A stretch of 64,000 nucleotides of DNA, from NCBI RefSeq assembly GCF_000369625.1, contig NZ_KB850113.1, positions 1,309,343 through 1,373,342 on the forward strand, given 5' to 3'. Under the pieces are notes generated by a model, which was not told the origin of the DNA, did no database searches, and saw nothing but the letters and a program-made list of their open reading frames with translations. Of the stretch, positions 53,501-62,601 are shown one piece after another. The translations under genes and the position numbers were made by a program. Numbering within the stretch: position 1 is the stretch's first letter; each line of letters starts with the position of its first letter. This DNA comes from Acinetobacter variabilis (GTDB lineage: Bacteria > Pseudomonadota > Gammaproteobacteria > Pseudomonadales > Moraxellaceae).

Positions 53501-55636
53501 ATGAAATTTATTGAAATCAATGGTATTACTACACATAATTTAAAGAATATTGATCTCCATATTGAAAAAAATAAAATAACAGCAATTTATGGGAGATCAG
53601 GTGCTGGTAAAAGCTCGTTAGCTTTTTCTACTCTTTACAATTTGTGTAAAGATGAATTTGATTCTCTTGAAAATGGGTTCCCAGAACAAGGAGACTACAT
53701 ATTAGAATCATATTCTGGAATAATACCTTCAATATCAATCAATCAAAATAATTTTAATGTTAATCCTAAGTCAACAATTTATAGTTATCTCAGATTTCCC
53801 AACTTATTAAGCAATAATGATAAAAATTTAATTCCAGAATATCGTTATTTAAAAATAAATTCTCCTTACAATACATGCAAACAATGTAATGGCCTAGGCT
53901 ATGAAATAGAAATTGAGCAAAATAAACTTATAGATGAAGAATTAACCCTATCTGAAAAACCATTTTTATGCTGGAAAAACGGATCTCTTTCAAATTATTA
54001 TAACAATTTATTATTAAAATTTTGTAAAGAAAAAGAAATCCCTATTGATATACCATTTAAATTTTTAACTGAAGATCATAAAAACTTACTTCTATATGGA
54101 AAAAGTGATCATAAAATCAAATTCAGTTTTAAACATAATGGAAAGATAAAACAGAAATTAGCTTATTATATTGGTGCTTTTGAATACTCTAATTCTTTAA
54201 TCAATGAAATAAAGAACTCTTCACTACCAACTAAATATAAAAAGTGTAATAGCTGTAATGGTTCAAAAATAGATTTAAACCTGTACAAGGACATTAAGGT
54301 TTTTGGACTTGATTTTTCATTATTTTTAACAATTCCAATTTCCGATATAATTAATTTTATTGAAAACAATCAAATTAAAGTTAATGATAATTTTTTACGT
54401 ACTATAAAATCCATTAATGATATGGGGCTTGGATATTTAAGTCTTAATAGATCTATACCAAGTTTATCAGGTGGAGAACTGCAAAAAATAAATTTTAGCC
54501 GACTCCTTAATTCTGATATTTCAGGTATTCTTATTATTATCGATGAAATATCATCCCAATTAGGGAAATCTGATTTTCCTTTAGTCCTTGATAAAATCAG
54601 AAAACTATCAAAGAGTAATACTGTTGTTTTAGTTGAACATGAGCAATATTTTATTGATGCAGCAGATCACAAAATCCATATTGGTAAAAGTGCTGGAAAA
54701 AATGGTGGATACATATGTGATGATGAAATCATTAAACCATTTCTTTTCAAAAAAGAAAAAAATACCATTCAGAATTTTTTCCACTTTACTAATTTAAATA
54801 AAAATAATATAAAAAATCAGAATGTTAATATTCCCCAAAATTGTCTAACTTGTTTTGTAGGTGTTTCTGGTTCAGGGAAGTCTTCTTTAGCAAAAGCAAT
54901 CAATGATTTAGGAAACTCTTACTATATTAGTCAAAAAGTTTCTAATTACTCAACAAGATCAATTCTTTGCTCAACAATAAAATTAAATATTCTTATCGCT
55001 GAATATTTTTCTAACAAGTCTAATATAGCTGTTGATAAATTTCTGCCTCATAAACTAGGTGGATGCCCTAATTGCCAAGGTACAGGAACAATCAAATATG
55101 AAAGAGGATTTGAAAAAGATATATATTTAACATGCCCAGTTTGCGACGGTAAATTATTTAATATTTCAGATCAAGATATTGTGAATACTATGGTTGATGA
55201 TAAAAATATTATTGACATATATCAAACAGAAATTAAAGAGTTACTTAATTACTTCGATGATAAGAAAATTACTAACATCCTCAATGTAATGGACCGCCTA
55301 TGCCTTGGTCATCTGAATTTGAGTAGAAAAACTCAGACTCTTTCTGGTGGTGAATTAAGACGTATAAAACTATGTGAATATTTATCCAAACAAAGAAATA
55401 CCGATAAAATTTTAATTATTGATGAACCTACTGCTGGATTAGATCCTGAGACCTCCTCTAGTATTGCCAGTTTCCTGTATGAAAAATCTTCAAAATTTGG
55501 AGCTATAATTATCATTGAACATAAAGAAGAAGTTATTCAATATTGTGATTATAAAGTAATAGTTGGCCCAGGCTCAGGATTATTGGGTGGGAAAGTTCTC
55601 AAACAAATAAACTCTTTAGAATCTCTTCCACACTAA
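53501..55636 (+). CDS. Short UvrA-like ABC ATPase, possible self-immunity protein
   Basis: 711 residues, against about 940 in UvrA. Both ABC halves are present: Walker A GRSGAGKSSLAF (31-42) with LSGGELQKINFSR (about 322) and IIDEISSQLG; then GVSGSGKSSLAK (about 453) with LSGGELRRIK (about 612) and IIDEPTAGLDP. Zn modules are CKQCNGLG/CNSCNGS and CPNCQGTG/CPVCDGK. The missing length fits loss of the UvrB-binding and insertion regions of UvrA, so it is probably not a repair enzyme. Short UvrA homologues such as DrrC and Ecm16 protect producers of DNA-binding antibiotics. It starts one base after the previous stop, so it is part of the operon. The gene is very AT-rich. Confidence 0.78.
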   Translation: MKFIEINGITTHNLKNIDLHIEKNKITAIYGRSGAGKSSLAFSTLYNLCKDEFDSLENGFPEQGDYILESYSGIIPSISINQNNFNVNPKSTIYSYLRFPNLLSNNDKNLIPEYRYLKINSPYNTCKQCNGLGYEIEIEQNKLIDEELTLSEKPFLCWKNGSLSNYYNNLLLKFCKEKEIPIDIPFKFLTEDHKNLLLYGKSDHKIKFSFKHNGKIKQKLAYYIGAFEYSNSLINEIKNSSLPTKYKKCNSCNGSKIDLNLYKDIKVFGLDFSLFLTIPISDIINFIENNQIKVNDNFLRTIKSINDMGLGYLSLNRSIPSLSGGELQKINFSRLLNSDISGILIIIDEISSQLGKSDFPLVLDKIRKLSKSNTVVLVEHEQYFIDAADHKIHIGKSAGKNGGYICDDEIIKPFLFKKEKNTIQNFFHFTNLNKNNIKNQNVNIPQNCLTCFVGVSGSGKSSLAKAINDLGNSYYISQKVSNYSTRSILCSTIKLNILIAEYFSNKSNIAVDKFLPHKLGGCPNCQGTGTIKYERGFEKDIYLTCPVCDGKLFNISDQDIVNTMVDDKNIIDIYQTEIKELLNYFDDKKITNILNVMDRLCLGHLNLSRKTQTLSGGELRRIKLCEYLSKQRNTDKILIIDEPTAGLDPETSSSIASFLYEKSSKFGAIIIIEHKEEVIQYCDYKVIVGPGSGLLGGKVLKQINSLESLPH

Positions 55637-55663
55637 CCTTTTACTTCCCCATATTTTTTAATG

Positions 55664-55691
55664 ACTAAAGATTACTACTGTAATCTTTAGT
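55664..55691. repeat. Hairpin between the peptide cluster and the helicase gene
   Basis: ACTAAAGATTAC (55664-55675) pairs perfectly with GTAATCTTTAGT (55680-55691) around TACT. It lies between two convergent genes. There is no proper T run on either strand, so it may be a weak bidirectional terminator or a recombination-linked repeat. Confidence 0.6.
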
Positions 55692-55738
55692 TAGGTAAGT
55701 GTCCGCTAGCGAATCCATTTAAATACAAGCTAGTACAA

Positions 55739-58700
55739 TTAAACAATTAACAAATCTTTGTCGATGTCACTTTCCGCACTCATTTCAGATTCGTCATCTA
55801 CCCACACTTTGTGTTCTACATCTTGAATTAAGCTACTCATTCCATGTGTAGGTTTTATACCCATTGCATCAAGTTTTTCCTTTAATGACATAATCATATT
55901 TTCACGTTCAATGGACCAACTCGATGCAAAGCATCTCCAGAATGTCCATCCTGCGCGTTCTAAAGCACGTTGACGAGTCATGTCATCATGCCATTGTTCT
56001 GGCCCATGATAGCTATCACCATCACATTCAACAGCCAAACGCTGATCACCATCTGACTCAACGACTAAATCGATTCGATAGCTTCCAACCTTAATCTGTG
56101 GAGTAACTGTGTAACCCATTTCATGAAGTGTCGTAAATACAGATTTTTCAAACTCCGATTCACACAAGTCTAATTTTGCTTCAAATGATGCTTTTTGATC
56201 TTCTTGCAAATCATAAAAATGATTGAGTAAATTCAGCCTTAGATCTTTTGGAGATATATGATCACGACTCACGGAATGGACGAGATACATCCGTTCACGA
56301 GCACGGCTTGCAGCTACGTTGAATCTCTGTTCATGATCGGATCGACTCAAAGCATGACAATTCTGAGGATCTGCTACCATAGATAAGAAAATAATATCTC
56401 TTTCTGCACCCTGAAATGCTGAAGCATCCCCACAAGCAAATTGAACTTGGGTAAGAGTACCTGCACCAAATTCATTCAAAGCTTCTGATTGAATGAACTC
56501 AGCCTGCGCCGGTCCCAACAATGAGATCACACCGATTGATCTATTCGTGTATCGTTCATCTTTAAGAAGGAGTTTCATTTCCTCAATAATTGCTTTCGCT
56601 TCTATTCGATTAATATGTTTGCTATTTTTAGATTCTCTATACCCCTGCGGTGTATAAATTGCGACTAAAGCTGGACTTAACTGCTCAGATTTCTTCGATA
56701 ATCGCATTGGCTTAATACGGTTACCATAAAAGTTTTTATTGCTGTAACTAATGATCGCAGGATGACAGCGGAAATGCTCTAGAAGCATCACACTTGACTC
56801 ATAGATAGAAGAAGCCATGTCGTATAAAGACATATCTGGTGTTAAATATGCAGCATGTGGCTGACCATGTAGATAACGATTTCTTAATACATCAATTTGA
56901 GCACTTGCTAGACCGACATTACTCGGAGAAACTTGTTTATTATCCCCCACTACTAATAATTTTTTAGCACGCATTAAAACAGGTAATACGTCAATTGATG
57001 ATTGTGATGCCTCATCCACAATCACTAAGTCAAAGAGGCCTAATTCAGCAGGCATAGATTCAGATACCTGAAGATGTGACATGACCCAGCAAGGAATAGC
57101 TGCTGTTGCCTCTTTAAGGGCTACTTGAGCATCTTTTCTATAACGTGGAGCATTCTTACCTGTCCCTTTTCCATAGTGTTGTACAGCAATTTTATAACGC
57201 TGTAATGCAACTAAAATTTTATCTGAGGCATTTTCCTTTAATGCCAGCCATGTCTTGTTTGCTGCCAATTGAGCATAATTTTGTGATAGATTCTTCTCGT
57301 GAATACGACGGCGCTCATACAAATTTTCAATTTGACCTGTATTACTAATGGCCATTACAAAAATCTCAAGACGTTTCCATTCCCAAGCCTCTATCAATGT
57401 ATTACGTAATACAGGATCCTCAATTTCTTCAGCGTACGGAATTTCAAGAATGTCTTTACTAACAATCAAAGCATTTGTTTTACTCAATCTAATACTGGCG
57501 GATTTAACTCTTTCAAAATCTTCAGTTAGATCTTTTAAATGTGATAATTTTTTTAATAGATCAGCATACTCTCCAAGTTCACTTTCATGTAATGAATTGG
57601 AATCAATCTGAGATACAATTTTTCGTAACTGATTTGATATCTTATTACCAAACTCTGATAAATAAAGGATTTGATCAGCCAGTTGTTGTTGATAGACTTC
57701 TAAATTAAATATTTTTAACTTCTGCCCTAACAATTGAATCAAGTCATCAATATTTTTAGGTAATCCATAGAAATCAAAAGATTTAGCTCTCTTAAAAACT
57801 TTTAAATAATTCGCATTAAATAGATCCAAATATTTATTTTTTAAATCTAGGCATTTTTGGGTTCTACTGATGAGCTGCGTGAACTCTTTTAATATTTCAT
57901 CGATATTACGATTATTTAACTCAATTAAAGGAATGTCTAATTGTGCGGCAATACTATTCCATTTGCTCATAAAGATGCTAAGAGTCTGCTTTCTATCAAG
58001 ATATTCTTTAAGTCTTTTCCATTCATCTGATGTATCAGGATATTTTCCAGAAACTTTAATTGACTTAAAAAGGTCTTGTAATTCAGCAGTACCAAAATGA
58101 TACCAATTAAATGGCTTACCTGTATCAACAGCACGTTGAACAGCTTGATATTCTTTTGAGTTTGGTTGTATCTCAAAATTCAGCTCTATGGGATCAATTA
58201 GTAGCGTTTTCCTGTATTCCAATAAAGGCTGAACTTCTTGAATAAGGTTACTATAGATATCAAGTTCCATAGCCTTATCTTCTGCATTTATCTTCTTGAA
58301 ATAGCTCAATAACCATGGTTCTGCATGATCAAGAACAAAGTTTAGATCTTCTAGATAAATCTTTAACCAATCTCTTAGCTCATTAATTTCTGATTCAGAA
58401 ATAGTTTCCTTGAAATTATGTAGGTCATTTTGCTTTAAGAATTCCTCAATCTCATCTTTTTCTTTTAAGAACTCACTTAATTTCTTCAGACTCGCCGAAT
58501 CTAACAGCTTTTCAGGAGCTGGCAGAGGACCATAATTTATGTATGGTAAATCTGTACCGATTTTCTTTCTTGAGTCTCTCAATTGAATCAACTCAATCTG
58601 GGAAAAAGGAAACTGGTCTTTTTCCTCCAAAGTTAATTGGTCGGTAAACCATTCGTAAGATACCCTACTTTCTAATACCGTTTTCACGATATCCATAGGT

Positions 58701-60478
58701 AATTTTTTATTACCATCTACCTCAATATTCTGATAATGCTTTTCTGCAAAGTTATATATTTCTCGATCAATCAAAGCCATTTCATGATGGTTATGATCTA
58801 TTTGTTGTTTTAGAACTTCGATCGTTTTTCGAACTTCTGCAACATTCATCTGGGTAATTTTTTGCACAATCAAATCGATTGAAGATTCAAGCTGATTTTT
58901 ACTTTCTTTGCTTGAACCAATGCGACTGACTACTAAAGGCTTTAATTCATCAGGAATCTTTTCATGTACTGTTTTAAGGACATGTGACTGCTGTGCAGTT
59001 ACCAGTACTTTTTTACCATTCGCCAAATAGTGGCAGATAATATTGGCAATACTATGTGTTTTACCTGTACCTGGTGGACCCTGCACCACTACACCACTGC
59101 TGGTTAGCAGATTCTGGACAATAGTAATTTGTTCTTTGTTATAAGGCAGCGGGAAATAAAGCTCTTCAACTTTTGATCCGAATCCTTCAGTACCAGAACG
59201 CCCCCTAAAACTATAAGTCTCTTTTTGATTAATATCGCTTTTTAATTCTGTCACTAACGATAAAGGTTGTTCAGGTATAGCCACTGAAGGGTCATTAAGT
59301 TTAGTTTTTAATAACTCAATGTCATCACTTAAAATAGAATTCCTTTTAGGACGACTAAACAATACTGATGTTAATGTCACCGCTAGACTTTTAGATGGTA
59401 TAGCCCTATTTTCTGCCTCAACAATTGCTCCTTTTGAAAAAATATTCGCGACGAAGGCATCAACTAGATCAGAGTAAGTTTCGCCTTCAAATAGGCGTAA
59501 TGAGCGACCATTATTTAAGTTTTCTTTTAAAGCTAATTTTACTTGTCCTGAAGTAGGTAGATCATCCTCTAATAAGATGGCATCCATTTCTATATTGGCA
59601 CGTGTATCTTTGGCACCTACACGTATTAATCCATTTTTTTCTATCTCCATTTCTAATGGGATAGTCATAAGAGGATATGAGTAAGATTTTTGAGTCGTTG
59701 GAAGTACCCAGTCAACTAAGCCAAAGCCTGCAACAATTTCTTCACCATCACCTGTTCCACCTAAATTAATCGCTGTATTCCATGAGAATAACTTATCGTA
59801 AACAACAATAGATTTTTTAATCTCATCGTTATTTTGTTTCCAATCTTCCCAAATATTTTGATAGCTTTCGAATTCTTTGAACAGCTCCTGAAGTATGTCA
59901 ATTTTAGTAATCAAATCACATGCCGCGCTACTGTAGGGCAAGCGGAATTGATGAACTTTTTTGAAAGATACAATCTTATTTAAACTAGAAAAATTAACAG
60001 TGGGTTCTTTTTCGGCATCTACATGAATGTAGGAAGAGAGTATTTCAGATGGTTTCGGCATCGATTGAAGCTGTAATCGTTCAATTTGGAACCACCAATC
60101 GTCATCATTCAGAATTTTTAAGCCACGAAGTTTTTCTAGATCATGAGAATAAAATCTATTACCACTCATTTCATATTGAATTTTTTGAGTATCCTCAGCT
60201 TGATGAGATACATAATCCAACAATTGAATCAGTTTATTTTTAACAATATCATTTAATTCAAGTTCAGAGTTCATCATTGGTCTTTCTAATTTTTTAACTG
60301 ACGGAATTATAGCTAAAGACCAGCAAAAGGCTTCATCTTGTGAAAATATATCTTGATTTTGATATAAAAAAGCATTCACTTCTTTCTTTTCAATACCAAG
60401 AGTTTTGGCAATTTCTCTAGCAGTAAGTTTGGGCTGTTTAACCAAAATAGCTGTTATTAAATCCTTCATGTGATTCAT
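55739..60478 (-). CDS. SF1 helicase with C-terminal Vsr-like endonuclease domain
   Basis: 1579 residues (ATG at 60478, or 60469). An N-terminal HTH (TAREIAKTLGIEKKEV) is followed by a long region, Walker A GPPGTGKTHSIANII (about residue 468), a coiled-coil insertion, VIVDEASQSS (about 1154), VVGDNKQVSPS, EHFRCHPAIISY and FNVAASRARERMYLV. The C-terminal about 150 residues are a PD-(D/E)xK/Vsr-like nuclease of the REase_MTES_1575/DUF559 kind (RIDLVVES then LAVECDGDSYHG and ERAGWTFWRCFASSW). The gene begins 54 bases after brxL on the same strand, so it is probably expressed with the BREX operon, as an accessory defence gene. Confidence 0.82.
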   Translation of the reverse strand: MNHMKDLITAILVKQPKLTAREIAKTLGIEKKEVNAFLYQNQDIFSQDEAFCWSLAIIPSVKKLERPMMNSELELNDIVKNKLIQLLDYVSHQAEDTQKIQYEMSGNRFYSHDLEKLRGLKILNDDDWWFQIERLQLQSMPKPSEILSSYIHVDAEKEPTVNFSSLNKIVSFKKVHQFRLPYSSAACDLITKIDILQELFKEFESYQNIWEDWKQNNDEIKKSIVVYDKLFSWNTAINLGGTGDGEEIVAGFGLVDWVLPTTQKSYSYPLMTIPLEMEIEKNGLIRVGAKDTRANIEMDAILLEDDLPTSGQVKLALKENLNNGRSLRLFEGETYSDLVDAFVANIFSKGAIVEAENRAIPSKSLAVTLTSVLFSRPKRNSILSDDIELLKTKLNDPSVAIPEQPLSLVTELKSDINQKETYSFRGRSGTEGFGSKVEELYFPLPYNKEQITIVQNLLTSSGVVVQGPPGTGKTHSIANIICHYLANGKKVLVTAQQSHVLKTVHEKIPDELKPLVVSRIGSSKESKNQLESSIDLIVQKITQMNVAEVRKTIEVLKQQIDHNHHEMALIDREIYNFAEKHYQNIEVDGNKKLPMDIVKTVLESRVSYEWFTDQLTLEEKDQFPFSQIELIQLRDSRKKIGTDLPYINYGPLPAPEKLLDSASLKKLSEFLKEKDEIEEFLKQNDLHNFKETISESEINELRDWLKIYLEDLNFVLDHAEPWLLSYFKKINAEDKAMELDIYSNLIQEVQPLLEYRKTLLIDPIELNFEIQPNSKEYQAVQRAVDTGKPFNWYHFGTAELQDLFKSIKVSGKYPDTSDEWKRLKEYLDRKQTLSIFMSKWNSIAAQLDIPLIELNNRNIDEILKEFTQLISRTQKCLDLKNKYLDLFNANYLKVFKRAKSFDFYGLPKNIDDLIQLLGQKLKIFNLEVYQQQLADQILYLSEFGNKISNQLRKIVSQIDSNSLHESELGEYADLLKKLSHLKDLTEDFERVKSASIRLSKTNALIVSKDILEIPYAEEIEDPVLRNTLIEAWEWKRLEIFVMAISNTGQIENLYERRRIHEKNLSQNYAQLAANKTWLALKENASDKILVALQRYKIAVQHYGKGTGKNAPRYRKDAQVALKEATAAIPCWVMSHLQVSESMPAELGLFDLVIVDEASQSSIDVLPVLMRAKKLLVVGDNKQVSPSNVGLASAQIDVLRNRYLHGQPHAAYLTPDMSLYDMASSIYESSVMLLEHFRCHPAIISYSNKNFYGNRIKPMRLSKKSEQLSPALVAIYTPQGYRESKNSKHINRIEAKAIIEEMKLLLKDERYTNRSIGVISLLGPAQAEFIQSEALNEFGAGTLTQVQFACGDASAFQGAERDIIFLSMVADPQNCHALSRSDHEQRFNVAASRARERMYLVHSVSRDHISPKDLRLNLLNHFYDLQEDQKASFEAKLDLCESEFEKSVFTTLHEMGYTVTPQIKVGSYRIDLVVESDGDQRLAVECDGDSYHGPEQWHDDMTRQRALERAGWTFWRCFASSWSIERENMIMSLKEKLDAMGIKPTHGMSSLIQDVEHKVWVDDESEMSAESDIDKDLLIV

Positions 60479-60532
60479 ATTTCCTAATCATTTCAAAAGC
60501 TTTTCTCTTTAACTGATTTATACAGAATCAAT

Positions 60533-62572
60533 TCAATCCACCCCTAGCCCCTTAAACACAGCATCTACCGGATCTGCATAGAAGCTGGTCTGGAACTTGG
60601 TAAACAGTTCCACAGGAATCGTTGGGATATCTGCGGCACTACTCATTGGCAAAGCAACCTTCTTGGCACCCGCATCAAAAGCAACTTGCAAACATTCGGC
60701 AATACTCTCCACCGGTGTCACAGAACCACCCAAGCTCATATCACCCAGTACCACCATCTGACTTTGTACCGATCGTCCTAAGAGGCCAGAAGCAAAAGCC
60801 ACTAAACTTGGCAAGGCAAGATGGCTGAGCGGCCCGGTATTCTGTAACTCCACCACATGTAAGTGGAAGTCATGTTCCAGCACCTTACTGCCCCCCGAGA
60901 TCCGAGAGGAGTTGGCCTTGAAGTAATCAAAAGCAATCTTGACCTGTTCTTTGGCACTGCTTGAATTCCATAAGCCAGATGTCGCCAATTTTCCTGAACC
61001 TTTAGTGACTTGCAGTTCTAAGCGGTATAAGCCTGGCATGCCCTTATTACTGAGGCCAATGGTATACAGGAAGCCTGGTTTAGCAGGCCCTTCGGGAATC
61101 AGTCCGCCACCACCCTGCTCTTTGACTGAGACAAAATGTTCTTCGAGCGTCTCATTATCAATGTAGCTGAAATGAACATCATAGAATTCCATGCCACCAA
61201 TTTTCTTCAGCTGCTCTTTGACCCGACGGCGTACCTGCAGCGCATATTCCAGACACTGGCGTACATCTTCTTTATTAAACTGACCGTGTGGGTAGAGCAA
61301 CTTCATCAATCCAGAAACCGTCTTGCGAACGGCAATCACATCACGCTGATTCAAGTTATTTCCGAGTTTGAAGTACTTCTCAATGGCATCCGCAAAACTA
61401 CGCTTACGCATTTCCCTGAAGAATTCAGCTAGATAATCAACGATTAGACCATAACGGTTGGTGAAGAACTCCGGACGCATTTTTGGAATTTCCCAACCTG
61501 GGATATAGGCATGAAAACGATCGAAGAATGCCGAATCGATCATTGCTTCAGGGAACGGCGCCAAGAGATGGCTGGTTTTAACCAGAGATTCAACGCTTTG
61601 GTTAATGTTACCCACAAAAACCATCGAAGCAGAGGCTTCCATCTGTTCCCGGCCACGCGCAAAAGATCCTGAGGCCATGTAGTCTTTCATGATCTGTACG
61701 CCATCTTTGTCCTTAAAGGAAATACCGGCAACTTCATCAAAGGCCACCACATCCCAAAGACCAACCAGACCAATACGGCGGCTACTCATGTTATAGAACA
61801 GGTTGGCCACGGTGGTTTGCCCACCAGAGACTAAAATACTATTCGGTGAACACTCTTTGTAAATATGGCTTTTCCCGGTACCGCGTGGTCCCAGTTCACA
61901 GACGTTATAGTTATTTTCAACGAACGGAACCATACGCGCTAATAGGTGCCATTGCACGTCCTCTTTTAGCGAAGCCGGTTCCATGCCGATCGAACGAATT
62001 AAACTCTCGCGCCACTGATCAGTGCTTAATGCTGCTCTGCCACTGAAGAGTTCATCCATATTCATATTCGGCATTTGAATAGGCTTGAGTAAGCTCACCC
62101 CAAATGGAGAATTGGTTTGTCCTTCTTCAAAATAATAACTGAGCGTAGCAATGACCCAGATACCACCAACAAGTAATTTTTCATACTCTTTGACGATGCC
62201 TGCTGAGATTTCGGCATCTTTGATGCCCAGATTACTAAATGATGCTTCGTATTTGTCCTTACGCTCATTCAGCTTTACGGTCACCCGATCAATGACCTTA
62301 TAACTGCCCCGTTCACGAACCAGGGATTTCACCTTCTCAGCTTCATCAGGTCGTACATAGTTCTCTGCTAGAACCGTCTTTACGTTACGTAGTCCCTGCT
62401 CAATGATCTCTGGATCATCCGAGGCACAGTACATTCCCAGCAGGTATTCGAGTACATAGACCGGGACATTGGCCCCTTCTTTGATCAGTTTAGTCAGATC
62501 CTTACGTACCACCCGCCCAGCAAAGTGTTCATTCAGCAGCTGATCCAGTTCTTTATCGTTAGCAGATTCCAT
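60533..62572 (-). CDS. brxL: BREX system Lon-like protein BrxL
   Basis: 679 residues. AAA+ module with GPRGTGKSHIY (about residue 230), VAFDEVAGISFKDKDG (about 278), FVGNINQSVES and an Arg-finger-type SAFFDRFHAYIPGW; the C-terminal Lon-like protease fold has MSLGGSVTPVES (Ser about 615) and AGAKKVALP (Lys about 634), the Ser-Lys dyad region. The N terminus (KELDQLLNEHFAGRVVRKDL) is the BrxL-specific domain. In type 1 BREX, BrxL is needed to block phage DNA replication; Acinetobacter BrxL is known as a DNA-binding ring assembly. It follows pglZ directly by 30 bases. Confidence 0.95.
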   Translation of the reverse strand: MESANDKELDQLLNEHFAGRVVRKDLTKLIKEGANVPVYVLEYLLGMYCASDDPEIIEQGLRNVKTVLAENYVRPDEAEKVKSLVRERGSYKVIDRVTVKLNERKDKYEASFSNLGIKDAEISAGIVKEYEKLLVGGIWVIATLSYYFEEGQTNSPFGVSLLKPIQMPNMNMDELFSGRAALSTDQWRESLIRSIGMEPASLKEDVQWHLLARMVPFVENNYNVCELGPRGTGKSHIYKECSPNSILVSGGQTTVANLFYNMSSRRIGLVGLWDVVAFDEVAGISFKDKDGVQIMKDYMASGSFARGREQMEASASMVFVGNINQSVESLVKTSHLLAPFPEAMIDSAFFDRFHAYIPGWEIPKMRPEFFTNRYGLIVDYLAEFFREMRKRSFADAIEKYFKLGNNLNQRDVIAVRKTVSGLMKLLYPHGQFNKEDVRQCLEYALQVRRRVKEQLKKIGGMEFYDVHFSYIDNETLEEHFVSVKEQGGGGLIPEGPAKPGFLYTIGLSNKGMPGLYRLELQVTKGSGKLATSGLWNSSSAKEQVKIAFDYFKANSSRISGGSKVLEHDFHLHVVELQNTGPLSHLALPSLVAFASGLLGRSVQSQMVVLGDMSLGGSVTPVESIAECLQVAFDAGAKKVALPMSSAADIPTIPVELFTKFQTSFYADPVDAVFKGLGVD

Positions 62573-62601
62573 GTAGGCTACGCTCTATCGTTAATTCGTT
62601 A

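Noticed and set aside
53501-55636. The housekeeping excinuclease gene uvrA
   Set aside because: It is about 230 residues too short, strongly AT-rich and within an operon of E1-like genes.
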